Shown: positions 1-13,219 of the stretch, piece by piece
Layout: the number at the start of each line of letters is the position of its first letter
How positions within the stretch are numbered: the first letter of the stretch is position 1
Origin: Scedosporium boydii
Lineage: Eukaryota > Ascomycota > Sordariomycetes > Microascales > Microascaceae
Reading direction: 5' to 3'
DNA length: 64,000 nucleotides
Assembly: GCA_002221725.1 (NCBI GenBank)
Contig: NJFT01000009.1
Span: forward strand, 1-64,000
Made by a program: the position numbers and the translations under genes
Notes under the pieces: generated by a model
The model's database searches: none
Told to the model about the DNA's origin: nothing
The model's input: only the letters and a program-made list of their open reading frames with translations

Positions 1-1484
1 GGGGGGTACCACTTGGAAGGCCATGCCTCTTCCGAGAGTGGTGACGATTTGGTAGCCGATAAACTGGCCTATCGTGGTTTCTGGGCTGAACGTAGTTAGG
101 AGGCCAGATCCGATGCTCGCTAGTGCACTACCGGCGATTGCCCAGGGGGGGATGTAGTGGAATCTGCGGACTATGAAAAAGGAGAGAGAGTCAGTGTGTG
201 TTGGTTGCAGACCGACAGTTGCGAATAGTAGGAACGGTACCAAGCGCGCCGAAGGCAATTAGAGCAACGATGTTGGATATCAAGGACGGCAGCAGGTGGA
301 TGGCGCTCTCAAGGGGCGAGTCCCCATGTATCGCCTGGAACCAAAAGGGCAGAAAGTACGGGATCACCTGCGTCGCGCCGCCCTGGAGAAACATGACGAC
401 GCTCCCGACTGACACGGCCCGCCGGCGGAGAGATGAGGGCGGGATCAGCGCATTGTCTCCCGCGTGCCTGATCCAAAGTGCAAACACGGCAGTAAGGCCG
501 GCCGCACCGCAGAGCAGGCCGATGATGGTGGGTGAAGACCAGTCGAATTGTTGCCCGCCTCCCCAGGTAAGAGCTAGGAGGAACATGGTAGTGAGGCCGG
601 CGAATATGATGAACCCAACGGCGTCTAGCTTCTTGTGCAGACTGGTAAAGGCCTCACGGAGGGGTGGTTTGGCTGACTGTTCGGGGATTGGTATGGGCAG
701 GGTGGCTGCCATGACGGCGCCGCCGAGAGGGAGGAAGATCCAAAAACCTAACTCTGCGTCAGTGCGGAAAACGGTTGGGGGAAGCTGGTCGCGCACTTAC
801 ACCATCTCCAAGTGACACTATGCGTTAACGCGCCGGCGATTAGCGGCCCAGTGATAGCCCCTACCGATATCAACGACATGGCGAAGGAGGTGACGACGGG
901 CCGGATGCTGGGAGCGCAAATCGCAAAGATAATGAGGAGGACGCCGCTCAGAAGGCCAGCGGATCCGATACCGTTGACAGCGCGGCCGATTATAAACATG
1001 GCGCTTGACTTGGATACGGCACATATTATACTGCCCACCTCGAAGACGATCAGGAAGGAGAGATAAACTGGCTTGTTTGGGAAGATGGTGTAGATCCTGC
1101 CTACTAGCGGGATGAAGACACACCTGGGATGTGTTAGTCGGGAAGAGAAGCGCGAGAGTGGAGCAAGACTTACACGGTTAGCACGTAAGCCGTCTCGTAC
1201 CAGGAAACGTCGTTGATGGTACCAAAGTAATCTGTCAATGGAGGCACGATCTAGGGTTGGCAGGCAAGGGTTAGCCCAGCTCGACAGTGGATTCTAGCTT
1301 CGGACGATGATGGGTAAGAATATACTGTCGACAGCATGGTCAGGTCCAGCCCTACAAGATAGACTCCAAGCATCATGCCGCCAATGACGACCCACAGCCG
1401 GATGCCGTGAAGAGCGCCATTGGGTTTAGCTGGGATGGTGGCCGGGCTAGTCTGGGATTCCATTTTGTCGCCTCTCGTCTCCAT
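1..1484 (-). CDS. MFS drug-efflux-type transporter (3' end beyond the window)
   Basis: Five exons on the minus strand fit one frame: 1326-1484, 1174-1250, 801-1123, 241-747 and 1-170, giving 412 codons with no stop before the left edge. The protein is a polytopic membrane protein of the major facilitator superfamily, resembling the 14-helix drug:proton antiporter group. A short polar N-terminus is followed by a helix with the G-x-D-x-T motif (VGLDLTML), then the 'IVPPLTDYFGTINDVSWYET' stretch typical of fungal toxin/multidrug efflux pumps, and helices carrying G-R-A-V-N-G-I-G and G-P-L-I-A-G-A (antiporter motif C-like). It probably exports small molecules at the plasma membrane; the substrate cannot be read from sequence. 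ATG at 1484 is chosen; an in-frame ATG at 1463 is an alternative. No biosynthetic gene lies beside it on the visible side. Confidence 0.9.
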
Positions 1485-3241
1485 CTTGGCATCCTGCGGT
1501 TGCTCTGTCTCCTAGCATCACAATGTTTAGAACTTTGAGGCGGAGTTGCTCGCCGGCATTAATTCCATTCTGGGATATATATATATTTCTAAGGGCAGCC
1601 ATGATGTAAATAAGAGGCAGCATGGCGCCTTTCGAGATAGTCTTGCGGCACAGCAGTCGAGGGCTGTAGGACTCGACTCAGGACTCGACAAAGGACTTGC
1701 AGGTTCCATTGCTGACCACAACTAACACTGAGGTTAATGCTACATAGTGTGCGAAGCAAAGAGCGTTTACCTGGTGCTCTCTGCAATTCCTTGGTGTCTT
1801 CCCCACTTAATCATATAAGAAGGCTTCCGTCCTCTGAGGCGGAGTCCAATCGCGCTGTAACCAGAGCGATTGATGGACGACCAGCTCTTACATCTAGCCA
1901 TGTACGATTGCTATGTTGTACCGAAAGTTGAACAGGCTTCAGCTGTTATTTCTTCTGCCTTTTGGAGCTGAGAATCCCCAAATGGATCAATTGATGAATT
2001 TGCTCCAGCTCTAGGCGCAAGTCTCACCAAAACATCATTTTGACAGAGGCGGCAGCTATATCCTCTTATATCCTCTCATGAGAGGGATAACTGACCATCC
2101 ATCCAGGGCTTATCGCCGAGACAGTGGTCGCTGTCCTGACCTTACGACAGTGCGCTTACTACCACAGCTGGCAGCAGATGTGTAGCTGATATTCGTTTGT
2201 CGCTAACGAAACGAAGGACATCAGCATGAAAAGTGGATAATCGCTTGCATGTTGCATGGGTAAGAAATAACAGGATGAGATCTCCTCCATTCATTCCATC
2301 TCCATGCCGGAATCCCACGACACAATGTTATTGTTTGCAGGCCCTTCGGTCGACAAGACCATGCGGTCCGTTGTTGGGTCTGCGGGAAGATGATGAGAGG
2401 CTTTTATCAATTGATGTATTATGCACCGGCGGGAAAGCGCAACGCCGTAGCCAGGGCAAAGGGGCAAAGGAGCAATGCAGAGAGATCGATCCATGGGTCA
2501 ATCCCATAGCAACTACGAAGTAAGGGGCAGGGAATAACAACAGTATGGCGCTATTTCGAGTGCACGACAGTTGGTCTTCCAGAGGCGGTGCGCAGTTTCG
2601 AGGGACAATTGTGAGGTACTTTGTACTTTGCAGTGTGGCTGGCACCTGGCCTGGTCCCTGAGTTACCATGGCAACTGGCCCCGACCAATGACAGAAGCCG
2701 CCGCTACTGTTATTTTTAATGGGGAATGGAAATGAGCCGTCAAATACACTCAAACAAGGTACAAACATGGTAACCCCAGGCTCTGAACAGTTGCTGCATC
2801 TTTTGGGCAACAACAACGGACCTCGCTCACACGACAGTACAAAATACAGCTTGAAGTCTTCATCACACTACTCACGACAATCCTCTTCCTCTCTCCTCTT
2901 CACTCTTCCTTTGCACTTGTCGTCTTCCTCTTGAGGGTCTGTCCTGTCTGAGCATCATATCCATTGTGTCTCTCTGTCTCTATCCTTCTCTTCTTCCTTC
3001 GCTTAACGAGCATACCATTTTTATTACTTCTAAGCTTCCCATCTCTCGAGTCGAGTCTATATTGTGTGCTTAGACGCTGTTCGGAGCCTATGATTCAAAC
3101 TTCATTAGGAAACTTCCCTTGACGAGCTCTGTTTTTGGCCAAAGCTGCCCAATCCCCCACCCGGTGCATCGAGCTCCTCGACACCACCACCACCAACACT
3201 CACCGACAACCGACGACCCGCCGATCCCAAGCGGTGAAGCT
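1485..3241. other. Intergenic region between MFS transporter and CDC14
   Basis: This is a divergent intergenic space. I see no supported gene. It holds one copy of the dispersed 9-mer (TACGAAGTA at 2514-2522) and a variant TACTTTGTA at 2617. The part next to CDC14 is strongly pyrimidine-rich. Confidence 0.6.
2860..3060 (+). promoter_or_regulatory. Pyrimidine-rich core promoter/leader of CDC14
   Basis: Dense CT tracts (TCTTCCTCTCTCCTCTTC-like, repeated CTCT and TTCTTC) lie about 180-380 bp upstream of the CDC14 start codon. CT-rich stretches near transcription starts are usual in filamentous ascomycetes. There is no convincing TATA box. The promoter role is inferred from composition and position only. 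Confidence 0.45.
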
Positions 3242-5427
3242 ATGAAGATGGCCTCCAAGAACACGACGAATCTAGGGCAAATAATCGAGTACATCCCAGG
3301 CATGTTCCGACTGCGTCCCAAAAACGCTCCAAGGGGTCCTCTTCAGTGATACTAACCTCTTCTCATAGGCCGGCTGTATCTCGCCGCCTACGTCCATCCC
3401 CCCACAGCCGATACCCTCTTCCCCTATGCGGATGCCCCCGTGGGCACGACCTCTCGCTCTCCATCGAAACGGGCCCAGGCGCAGAGGAAGCAACCATTCT
3501 ACTTCTCGGTCGACGATAGCCTACTCTACAACGCCTTCCACCACGACTTTGGCCCGTTGCATATTGGACACCTCTACAGGTTTGCCCTGTACTTCCACGA
3601 AGTCCTTGCCGCGAAGGAGAATAAGGACCGGCCCATTGTCCTTTGGAGCAAGGCTGACCCGAGGAGTATGTTTTTGTTTCCCAATTCCCCTGCTATTGCA
3701 CGCACACCGCCTGTAGCACATTCCCCGCTCCCAGCATGCAAGGGCCGATGCCTCTGGCGTGATCCAAAAGATTCCTGCCCTACTTGAGGCATTTGCTTTA
3801 CTAACCGCGAATGAATTAACCAGGTCGTGCGAATACCGCCGCACTGCTAGCATGTTACATGGTCCTCATCCAACACTGGCCTCCCCATCTTGCTCTCGCC
3901 CCCATCGCCCAGGTCGACCCTCCTCTGATGCCGTTCCGTGATGCAGGCTACAGCCAAGCCGATTACGGAATCACTGTGCAGGATGTTGTGTACGGTGTGT
4001 GGAAAGCCAAGGAAGAAGGCGTCGTGGACCTCGAGAACTTCGACCTTGAACAGTACGAAATGTTCGAGAGGGTTGAGCACGGTGACTTCAACTGGATCAC
4101 CCCCAATTTCCTCGCCTTCGCTTCTCCCCAACACAAGCCTGTTGCCGCCGTCCCGCGACACTCGGAGGCCTTCAAGGCCCTACCCAAGACGCCAGAGGCC
4201 GTCGACACAAACGAGGAGCTGCCCCAGCCCTTCAAGAATGTGCTCCGCCACTTCGTCGAGAAAGACGTTGGCCTTGTCGTGAGGCTCAACTCTCACCTGT
4301 ACTCCCCTTCGTACTTTGAGGCGCTCGGTGTCCAGCACCTCGACATGATTTTCGAGGATGGCACGTGCCCGCCCATGAAGACGGTGCGCAAGTTCATCCG
4401 CCTCGTCCATGACATGATCAACAACAAGAAGAAGAACATTGCCGTGCACTGCAAAGCCGGTCTCGGTCGCACCGGCTGCCTCATCGGCGCCTATCTCATT
4501 TACCGTCACGGCTTCACCGCCAACGAGGTCATTGCCTTTATGAGGTTTATGAGGCCCGGTATGGTTGTGGGCCCTCAGCAACACTGGCTTCACATCAAGC
4601 AAGGCACTTTCAGGGAATGGTGGGTCGAGGAGCGTACCGAGATGAAGATTCGACGTGAGCTCATGGCTGCCGCCGCCTCCAACTCCAATTCCAACTCCAA
4701 CTCTACAGCGAATGCCGCACCCAGCACCCCCATCCGCGCGGTGCAAAAGGCATCGCTGCGCAACGGCCAGACCTCGACGCCCCCTAACAGGAGCGCGTCG
4801 AATCGCACGCCACTAAGCGAGGTAGACGACCGCAATAACATTCAGGAAGACTACCTCCCAGCGCCTACACCGGGTCAGCCGCGCAAGTCTGCCCGAACCG
4901 ACAGGCACCACCCTTACGGTCGCACGCCATCCTCCTCGTACCATCACACCACTGTCGAGGAGGAGACAGGTGTCGAGCAAGAGACGGAAATCGTCTCCGT
5001 CCACAGGCAGTCCTACGGCGCCGAGTCCGATGAGGAGATCCACCTCCGCGTGCGCGCCCACCGCAAGGCCTCCCAATCGCCCAGTGCAGCTACCACCCGT
5101 TCCGTCAGCCATCAGACCACCACGACCACGACCACGACCTCCACGAAACACTACAGCCTCGTCGACGCAGACGACCCTTCCCAGGACATCGAGAACGTCG
5201 GCCCCGCCGCCGCCTCGAAGCCCGTCACCCGCGTGGTTAGCACCCCAGTCGGCGTCAGCAGCACCCTGGCCAAGGTCCGCGGCAGCCAGCGTCGCGACTC
5301 GCCCCTGAGGTCCCACGCGAGGGACGCATCCGTCTCCAACGGTGGCGTGCGCAAGACGAGCGGGCGCGTGGGTAGTGTGAGCGCGCAGCCTTCTGCTACT
5401 GCGAGGAAGGTCTCCGGCAGCGCTTAG
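3242..5427 (+). CDS. CDC14: Tyrosine-protein phosphatase CDC14
   Basis: Exons 3242-3299, 3369-3665 and 3824-5427 give 652 aa. Cdc14 is the dual-specificity phosphatase that reverses Cdk phosphorylation at mitotic exit, and in filamentous fungi it also acts in septation. The N-terminal Cdc14 domain begins with IEYIPGRLYLA. The catalytic P-loop H-C-K-A-G-L-G-R-T-G places the nucleophile at Cys328 and the phosphate-binding Arg at 334; the acidic loop IFEDGT near residue 297 supplies the likely general acid. After about residue 400 the tail is low-complexity, basic and Ser/Thr-rich with an Asn-Ser run and a Thr run, as in other fungal Cdc14 proteins. The first intron uses a GC donor (GCATGT); removing it restores IPG-RLY. 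The second intron is 158 nt. A start at 3248 (MASK) is also possible. Confidence 0.95.
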
Positions 5428-6450
5428 AGAGCGAGGAGTCCGAAATCGCGAAAGAAGTAAAGGGGGAGAGAGGGAGAAGAAGAGTTGATATTTCACCTGG
5501 CTCTTCTTCTTTCTCTCTCGCTGTTTTTTCTTAACTCTCCTTTGTTCATGGGTGTATATATACTTTGGGCACTGGCGTTTTATTTGTCTCATTAATTGTT
5601 GGCTGCCTCTTAACCGCTTTTTATGCGTTTTTGTGTTAATACCTCGATCGCATTCTCCAGCTTTTTTTTAACGACGAAACGAAATCGCATGAGCAAACGA
5701 TCCATTTCATGGGCCAAGAAAAAAAAAATTCAGGAAAGAAAAGCAACTAGGCTCGCAGATCAGATCCGTTCGGAACGAAGCCCGCGACTTACTCCAACAC
5801 CCCTCAAGAGTTCTTGGATGACCCTTCTTCCCGCATATCTATTAATTCCCCTCTCCATCATATTCGCTGTGGCGGTTCTTAGTTGCTTTGTGGATTAGTT
5901 CCTAGTTGAACAGGGAGAAGGCAGGCAGTCCGGGTTCTCTCCCCATGATCACCTTGAGCATTGGGTGGGATTTTTGGCAGCCTCGGTCTGGGATAGAAGA
6001 GGGAGGAAGAGGTTGGAAAAGACCCTTGCTTGTTGGTCTAGAGGAATGCGGTGGGCATGGAGACGGACTGCCCGCGCAGCTTTTTTTGGTTTTCGATTCT
6101 CATTTCTCTTTTACTGTCATCATCGTTTCGGCTTGGTTTGGGTCATGTTTTCGGTATTGTTTTTTTCGGAATGCATTTGCGTATCCTCTCATATATATGA
6201 CTTCAAATGGTACATTATGCCCCAACCTCTAGTTCTTTGTAGTGCAAAGCCTAGTGCAAAGCATCGGACGGTGTGAAAATGAACGGATCAAGACTTGGGT
6301 GTTGTAGAAAACTCGTTGGTGGAACGGAACTTTTAGGTGTTGGTCAACTTTCACCATCTTTTGGCGTCAATTAACTAGCTCGTGCTACGTGTATCATTAA
6401 GCATTAAACATGTTGGTTACTCTGACATCCCCCTCTATCCCGCCGACGCT
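5428..6450. other. Convergent intergenic region, CDC14 / phosphoglucomutase
   Basis: This 1-kb space receives both 3' ends. It has A- and T-rich runs (for example 5719-5728) and no open frame with coding character. I see nothing else in it. Confidence 0.55.
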
Positions 6451-8517
<2,067 letters not shown>

Positions 8518-8690
8518 TCTGAATTTTTGTAAAATGAGACTCAATTGAGAAGGACGCAGATATTCGAGGAGATGATTCAAAGCTGCTTAGAATTGAAAGC
8601 GTCGCTCGAGGTCAAGTTCGAAAGAAGGGAAAGGCGGGGACGGAGGGGGATAAGGAGAAGAGTGTCTAATACGTAGAGGGGAGAGGAGAT

Positions 8691-8722
<32 letters not shown>
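8691..8722. repeat. GCAGGA hexanucleotide tandem repeat
   Basis: Five complete uninterrupted GCAGGA units plus a partial one, about 175-205 bp upstream of the phosphoglucomutase start codon, so probably in its promoter or 5' leader. Such perfect short tandems often vary in copy number between strains. Confidence 0.9.
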
Positions 8723-9858
8723 TATGTAGGTGGGCCTTCCTTGCTTGGGCTTTTATTTTCTGCGAGGGAGTACACAATTGTAGCTATTTAATGACAACAG
8801 TAGGCAAGCTACAACATTGAAGTATTAAAATAACGAACAAGGTGATTCGATTGTGTCTTGCTCGCCATTCCTTAGCTCTTTTCGTTGCCCACGAGTTGAT
8901 AGCGCCTACTCTGCTGGTCGAGGTACAGCGCGATCGTATCATTGGTTTTGTGTCATATGGCGGTAAAGCTGCCCCGCGCAAGGGACAAGGGAAGGTACAA
9001 ACCAGCATCATCAAATGTCAAATGGCCCACCCATATCCGTGTACACTACACTACTACCTTATCAAGCTCAGGAGCTACCCAACGGTCACCGCTTGGCCCC
9101 TTGCGACAATGCACCTACCTCGGACGGAGGCGACATTAACTGATACCGACATCGCCAGTAGTACATACGCGTACATCGATATTGATTCTCCCTCGTTGAC
9201 AATAGAGGCAGCTGCGAGCCACATTATGTCCCACTTGTGAGGTAATAGATTGATCAATGGATTGATACCTCGCCACTTCCGCACATGGTTTCAACCCCTC
9301 CATGTTTGTACCTGTCTTAGTCTCGTCTCCAAGCACGCAGCTCCCATTGACGCTAACTAGCGAGTGGTCATTGCCTGACGATTGGCTGGGAGGAGTCGAT
9401 GCGGCTTCCCAGCTTAGCATGTTCTCTCGAAGCTGTTGGCAGCGAGTGTAGCAGTGAGTGTACCCGGTGGGTTGATTGAGCCACAGGATGCCGCCGCTAG
9501 CTTAAGCTCCATTGGTAGATGATTGGCCAATATACCAGATTTCATGATGTGCCTGAAGCTCTCACTGTTTCTGGGCCAGACCAGGAGAGGAAATATATTG
9601 TAGTGTACTTTGTAGATTAGCTTCAATCTTCAGACTATCCAATATGGCAAGGTGTAGGAACGAGTGCTCGAACCCGTTGGGCTTTTTGATAAGAAGTCTA
9701 ACACATACTAAGTCGTCATCCAATGGATCGCCTTTATATGCGTACTTCTCTTTTCTAGCCTTCCTCTATTTTCAGATCATCCTCTCCCGGCTCCGAACCC
9801 CCGGCTCCCGCTTCCCCGAGTCAAAACTGTTCCGGTGCGATGGCGGAGTTGCCATTCC

Positions 9859-9861
<3 letters not shown>

Positions 9862-9890
<29 letters not shown>
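9862..9890. repeat. A29 homopolymer
   Basis: An uninterrupted run of 29 A residues in intergenic DNA, preceded by CCATTCCCTT. No retroelement coding sequence precedes it, so I do not call a retroposon. Confidence 0.9.
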
Positions 9891-9893
<3 letters not shown>

Positions 9894-10590
9894 GGAAGAA
9901 GCAAATGCAACGAACTTCAACTGTTACAATTTCTCTGCCATCACCTGTCTAAACTTAGGCCGTTACCAGAGGGTATTGATAGATTGTTGAGAGCCGTAGA
10001 AGGAAGAAAAATCTTCGCCACCAAGCTCGCTCCTGGAGCGGCCGCTCATCAAATCTCGTATTTTGTGTACGGAGTATGTATCTCGATCAATAGGTCGGTT
10101 GGCATTCATCTAAGCTAGCAATGCATCCGACGCCCACGGGAGGCCTAACCCGACCGGACCAAGCCTAATATGCATTTGTTGGGAAGCTAGGGATTTCTAG
10201 CCGATTTGAGCCTTGCCTACGCTGACGATTGCATCACGACCCGGTGTTCCTCTAATACCTCATACTCATCTCCAAGTGCAAGCCTCGCCACGCCTTCTAA
10301 GCATTGAATTATGCTAGCTTATGAAAAGAGCCTTTAATGAAGCATGTCCGAGAACTTGACCACGCCCGAGAGACAAACGGCGCCGCTTTCCGCGATGATC
10401 TCCAACGTGCCAGAATCAAGTTCTCTTTGTTGCCTCTTTATTTCTCTGACGCGACGATGTCTTTGTATCTGTCAAACCAGCCCGTCATAACCAAGCTCTT
10501 CGAAGCCTCCCGCCTTCTCCTTCAATTCCCATCGACGAGACGGCGGGCTTTCCCTTCTCGATTTGTAGACCAAAGCCAGCTCCATCTACC

Positions 10591-10776
10591 TCACCTCATC
10601 TCTAGGGCTTTCTTAGACAGAAGAAGGGTCCCGATGCGTACCGCACTGGTTCCATAGAAGAATGACAAGACGGGTATGGTGCCGAGTAATACCTCATTCA
10701 CAAACCATCGCCAACCTCCTTCCTCTTTGTTCTGCTCACGTTCCTTGTTCCCTCGTCGTTGTTGCCTAGACGCCAT
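10591..10776 (-). CDS. Possible small membrane-spanning ORF (61 aa)
   Basis: An ATG-initiated frame of 61 codons with a basic, Gln/Lys/Arg-rich N-terminus (MASRQQRRGNKEREQ) followed by one hydrophobic stretch (VLLGTIPVLSFFYGT) and a short charged tail. That layout, a soluble basic head and a single helix, is plausible for a small organellar or ER protein, but I recognise no family and the frame could be chance. It lies divergently about 300 bp upstream of the 397-aa gene. Confidence 0.2.
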   Translation of the reverse strand: MASRQQRRGNKEREQNKEEGGWRWFVNEVLLGTIPVLSFFYGTSAVRIGTLLLSKKALEMR

Positions 10777-11077
10777 GCTTTGTTCTGTTGAAATAGTCGT
10801 TTGAAGCGAAATCTCTTCAAAGAATGGTCTGCGCCTTTTCCACCACGATACAATACATGGAATCGAGAATGAAATTCATTATATAGCTTTGAACAAGAAT
10901 AATTAGCCCTTGTGTCGGGGAAAGCCCTCTCAAGTGTATATCATTCGTGCTTCTCTCACCAGCCATGGCATTCCCTCGACTATCCACCAAAGTTCCGCAC
11001 CCAAGACCAACACGGATTCCAACCAGGAGATCTCAGGCAACTCCCAGAAACCTCATAACCAAACCACCGCCGCAGCA

Positions 11078-12271
11078 ATGGGTGGCCCTTTCCATAAGTA
11101 TTACCTTGGGAACAACCCCAACCATACTCCCTCCAACCCCGGCACGAGCCCAATCCTCCCACCGGAGCTCATGGGCCAAATCTACGGCGATGCCATAGCC
11201 TGCGGGTTTCAGTCCTGCATATTTAACCACTTCATCCCCAAATGGGGCCTCTGCAACAGTCGGACCCAATCAGACACACGCCGAGTCGTTTGGCAGACGT
11301 ACATCACCCCGGAGGACCCAAAGAAGAAAGGTACTCTTTTCCATAACCACCGCCACCAATGTATCAAGGTTTCATGGACCGACCTCTTAGACCCTGATAT
11401 CTCGGCCGAGACGGGGGCCACCGACGTGCGAGTCGCCATGCAAGCCTACGAGAAGGAAGGCATCCGCGAGGCCACGAAGCGCCTCGCAATGTGCTATGGT
11501 ACGTGGCCCGAATACACCTTCGTGCCCGCCTCTCTCGGCGACCTTCTGTCCCAAGAAAACATCGAATCTATCGAGAATGGTCGTCCCTTGGCCATCGAGC
11601 CGCGGGCTCTCCACGAGCTACCTTTCCGCGCTGACGTCATCCCTGAACAGTACCGGGGCTGCCAGAACCAGCAAGAGAACCAGAGCACAGTTTGCAAAAA
11701 CATCTCCGTCCTCGCCATCACGGTTCCGGGCATCGACGTCGGCGACGATCCAGATGTGCGTCCAGGTCCGGGCTATAACCTCATGCAGTTCCTGACGGCC
11801 GACACCTTAAATTTTCTCGATGTCAAATCCCTCGACACGGTGCTCGACAGGATCGTGGAGGACCGGCGCAACACCGTCCTCCTCGACTGGTCCAAATTTA
11901 ACAGCAAACGGCTCCGCGCCGTGTTCCTCGATCTCCGCGGCTATGCGACCGACGATCTCGAGGAGGAGGACCTGCTGCGCACGGCTGATGACATGTGCCG
12001 GCACCTTTCGCTGGACGTGCTTTGCATTGCCGGCACGCGGAGCGGGTATCCCTGGATGGACCGCATTTTCCCCAGCCGGTGGAGCACCGAGACTCTGGAG
12101 GAGGCAGAGTACCTCGTTGATAGCGGAGAAAACAGGCATGTCAACCCCATACCTGCGTTCCGAGGGGCTCTGAGGCCCGGGGGAAGAATCATTCTCGTCG
12201 ATGCCTGTGAACAGGTTGTGAATATTCCGCAGACGGAGGCCAACTTCCCCGAGGTGTCTCTGGTGATGTGA
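11078..12271 (+). CDS. Unrecognised 397-aa protein, single exon
   Basis: One uninterrupted reading frame of 397 codons. The start is placed at the first in-frame ATG (GCAGCAATGG, a good context); the frame is open further upstream but without an ATG. Third-position GC bias and length without introns support it being coding. I recognise no family. Visible features are an N-terminal ILPPELMGQIYG stretch that weakly recalls the start of fungal F-box/2EXR-like proteins, a Cys-containing segment (CGFQSCIFNHFIPKWGLC), a mostly acidic soluble middle, and a C-terminal alternation of hydrophobic strands (AVFLDLRGY, LDVLCIAG, GGRIILVDAC) that could form an alpha/beta fold. There is no signal peptide or membrane helix. 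It is probably a lineage-restricted cytoplasmic or nuclear protein. Confidence 0.75.
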   Translation: MGGPFHKYYLGNNPNHTPSNPGTSPILPPELMGQIYGDAIACGFQSCIFNHFIPKWGLCNSRTQSDTRRVVWQTYITPEDPKKKGTLFHNHRHQCIKVSWTDLLDPDISAETGATDVRVAMQAYEKEGIREATKRLAMCYGTWPEYTFVPASLGDLLSQENIESIENGRPLAIEPRALHELPFRADVIPEQYRGCQNQQENQSTVCKNISVLAITVPGIDVGDDPDVRPGPGYNLMQFLTADTLNFLDVKSLDTVLDRIVEDRRNTVLLDWSKFNSKRLRAVFLDLRGYATDDLEEEDLLRTADDMCRHLSLDVLCIAGTRSGYPWMDRIFPSRWSTETLEEAEYLVDSGENRHVNPIPAFRGALRPGGRIILVDACEQVVNIPQTEANFPEVSLVM

Positions 12272-13219
12272 GACAAGTGGGGGGCCGGGAAACACTCTTG
12301 AGATTGCGTCTTCTGAACCGAGATAACTTTTGTAAATTGCTTTCCAGCCGTGTGCGCTCGCTGTTTGGCTTCGAGTGAATTAGATAGAGAAATAGAGCTC
12401 TTTGTATTGCAGTGAGCTACCATTCCTTCTGATTGTCTTCGGTGAGGTTCGGGGCCAGACCTCAAGTAAGCTCTGCAGTCAGCTGTAGAAATTGAAGATC
12501 TTGGGAAACCGAACGTACGTGATCAAATGAACAGGATACCAGACCAGTGTAGATTGAGGAAACAGGAAAACGCGCAAAGGAAACCTTTTCTTTTTTCTTT
12601 CTTCTTCCCACCCATCTGAAAGGAAACAAATGCATGACAATGTGTAGCGTGGGGATATCTTTATTTGGCAAATGTTAACTAACAAACCAACCCTCCGGCC
12701 TCGCTCATCTCACCGAGTCATCATCCAATTAAGTCTCCCTCCAACTGAGAAAACGAACTCCTCCTATTCGCCCAAAGCACACATATACCTCCTCGCCCTT
12801 CCATCACTCCAAGCAAATGCGTCAATCAATTAATTACCAATCGTCATCTCGTGACCGGACAGGTGCTTCTGGAAAGAAATGTCGCAGGGACAGGGAGCGG
12901 AGCAAATAAAGAACAAAGTATGGGACAGAGCCTACGGCAGCGAGTCTCGAAAGAAGCCGCGCGGGTTGAACCAAGGAGAGGGGCGACAATTCCTAAAAAG
13001 AACGAAGAAAGTGGAAAAGAAAAAAGAAGAAGATACAGATGCTACTGGAGCTGGGGGGTATCACACGTTGTCTTCCTCTCTCCGATGCCCTAACTCTGCT
13101 GTTTCCTAAAAGCCCTAGTGTCCCGACTTTCACCATGCCCGGAATAAACATGCCAGCGCGAACAAGGTATTGGATTCCAGGTAAGTCTTTTATTTCCCAG
13201 TTAATTCCTCGTCAAGTGT
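12272..13219. other. Convergent intergenic region, 397-aa gene / GPI protein gene
   Basis: About 0.95 kb between two 3' ends. I see short pyrimidine tracts and no coding frame or repeat of note. Confidence 0.55.

Larger units (their letters stand above)
8518..11077. other. Divergent intergenic region upstream of phosphoglucomutase and the 397-aa gene
   Basis: About 2.5 kb without a supported gene. It contains a hexanucleotide repeat in the PGM leader (8691-8722), a 29-nt A run (9862-9890), the motif variants TACTTTGTA (9606) and TACGGAGTA (10068), and a weak small reading frame on the minus strand at 10591-10776. Confidence 0.55.

Noticed and set aside
4813..5592. 259-codon frame on the minus strand opposite the CDC14 tail
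   Set aside because: It lies antisense to the GC-rich low-complexity CDC14 C-terminus and reads as Arg/Gly-rich sequence, a typical shadow frame.
9606..9890. A29 run as the tail of a LINE or SINE insertion
   Set aside because: No reverse transcriptase remnants precede it; an A-box-like string upstream (TGGCGGAGTTG) has no B box, and I see no target-site duplication.
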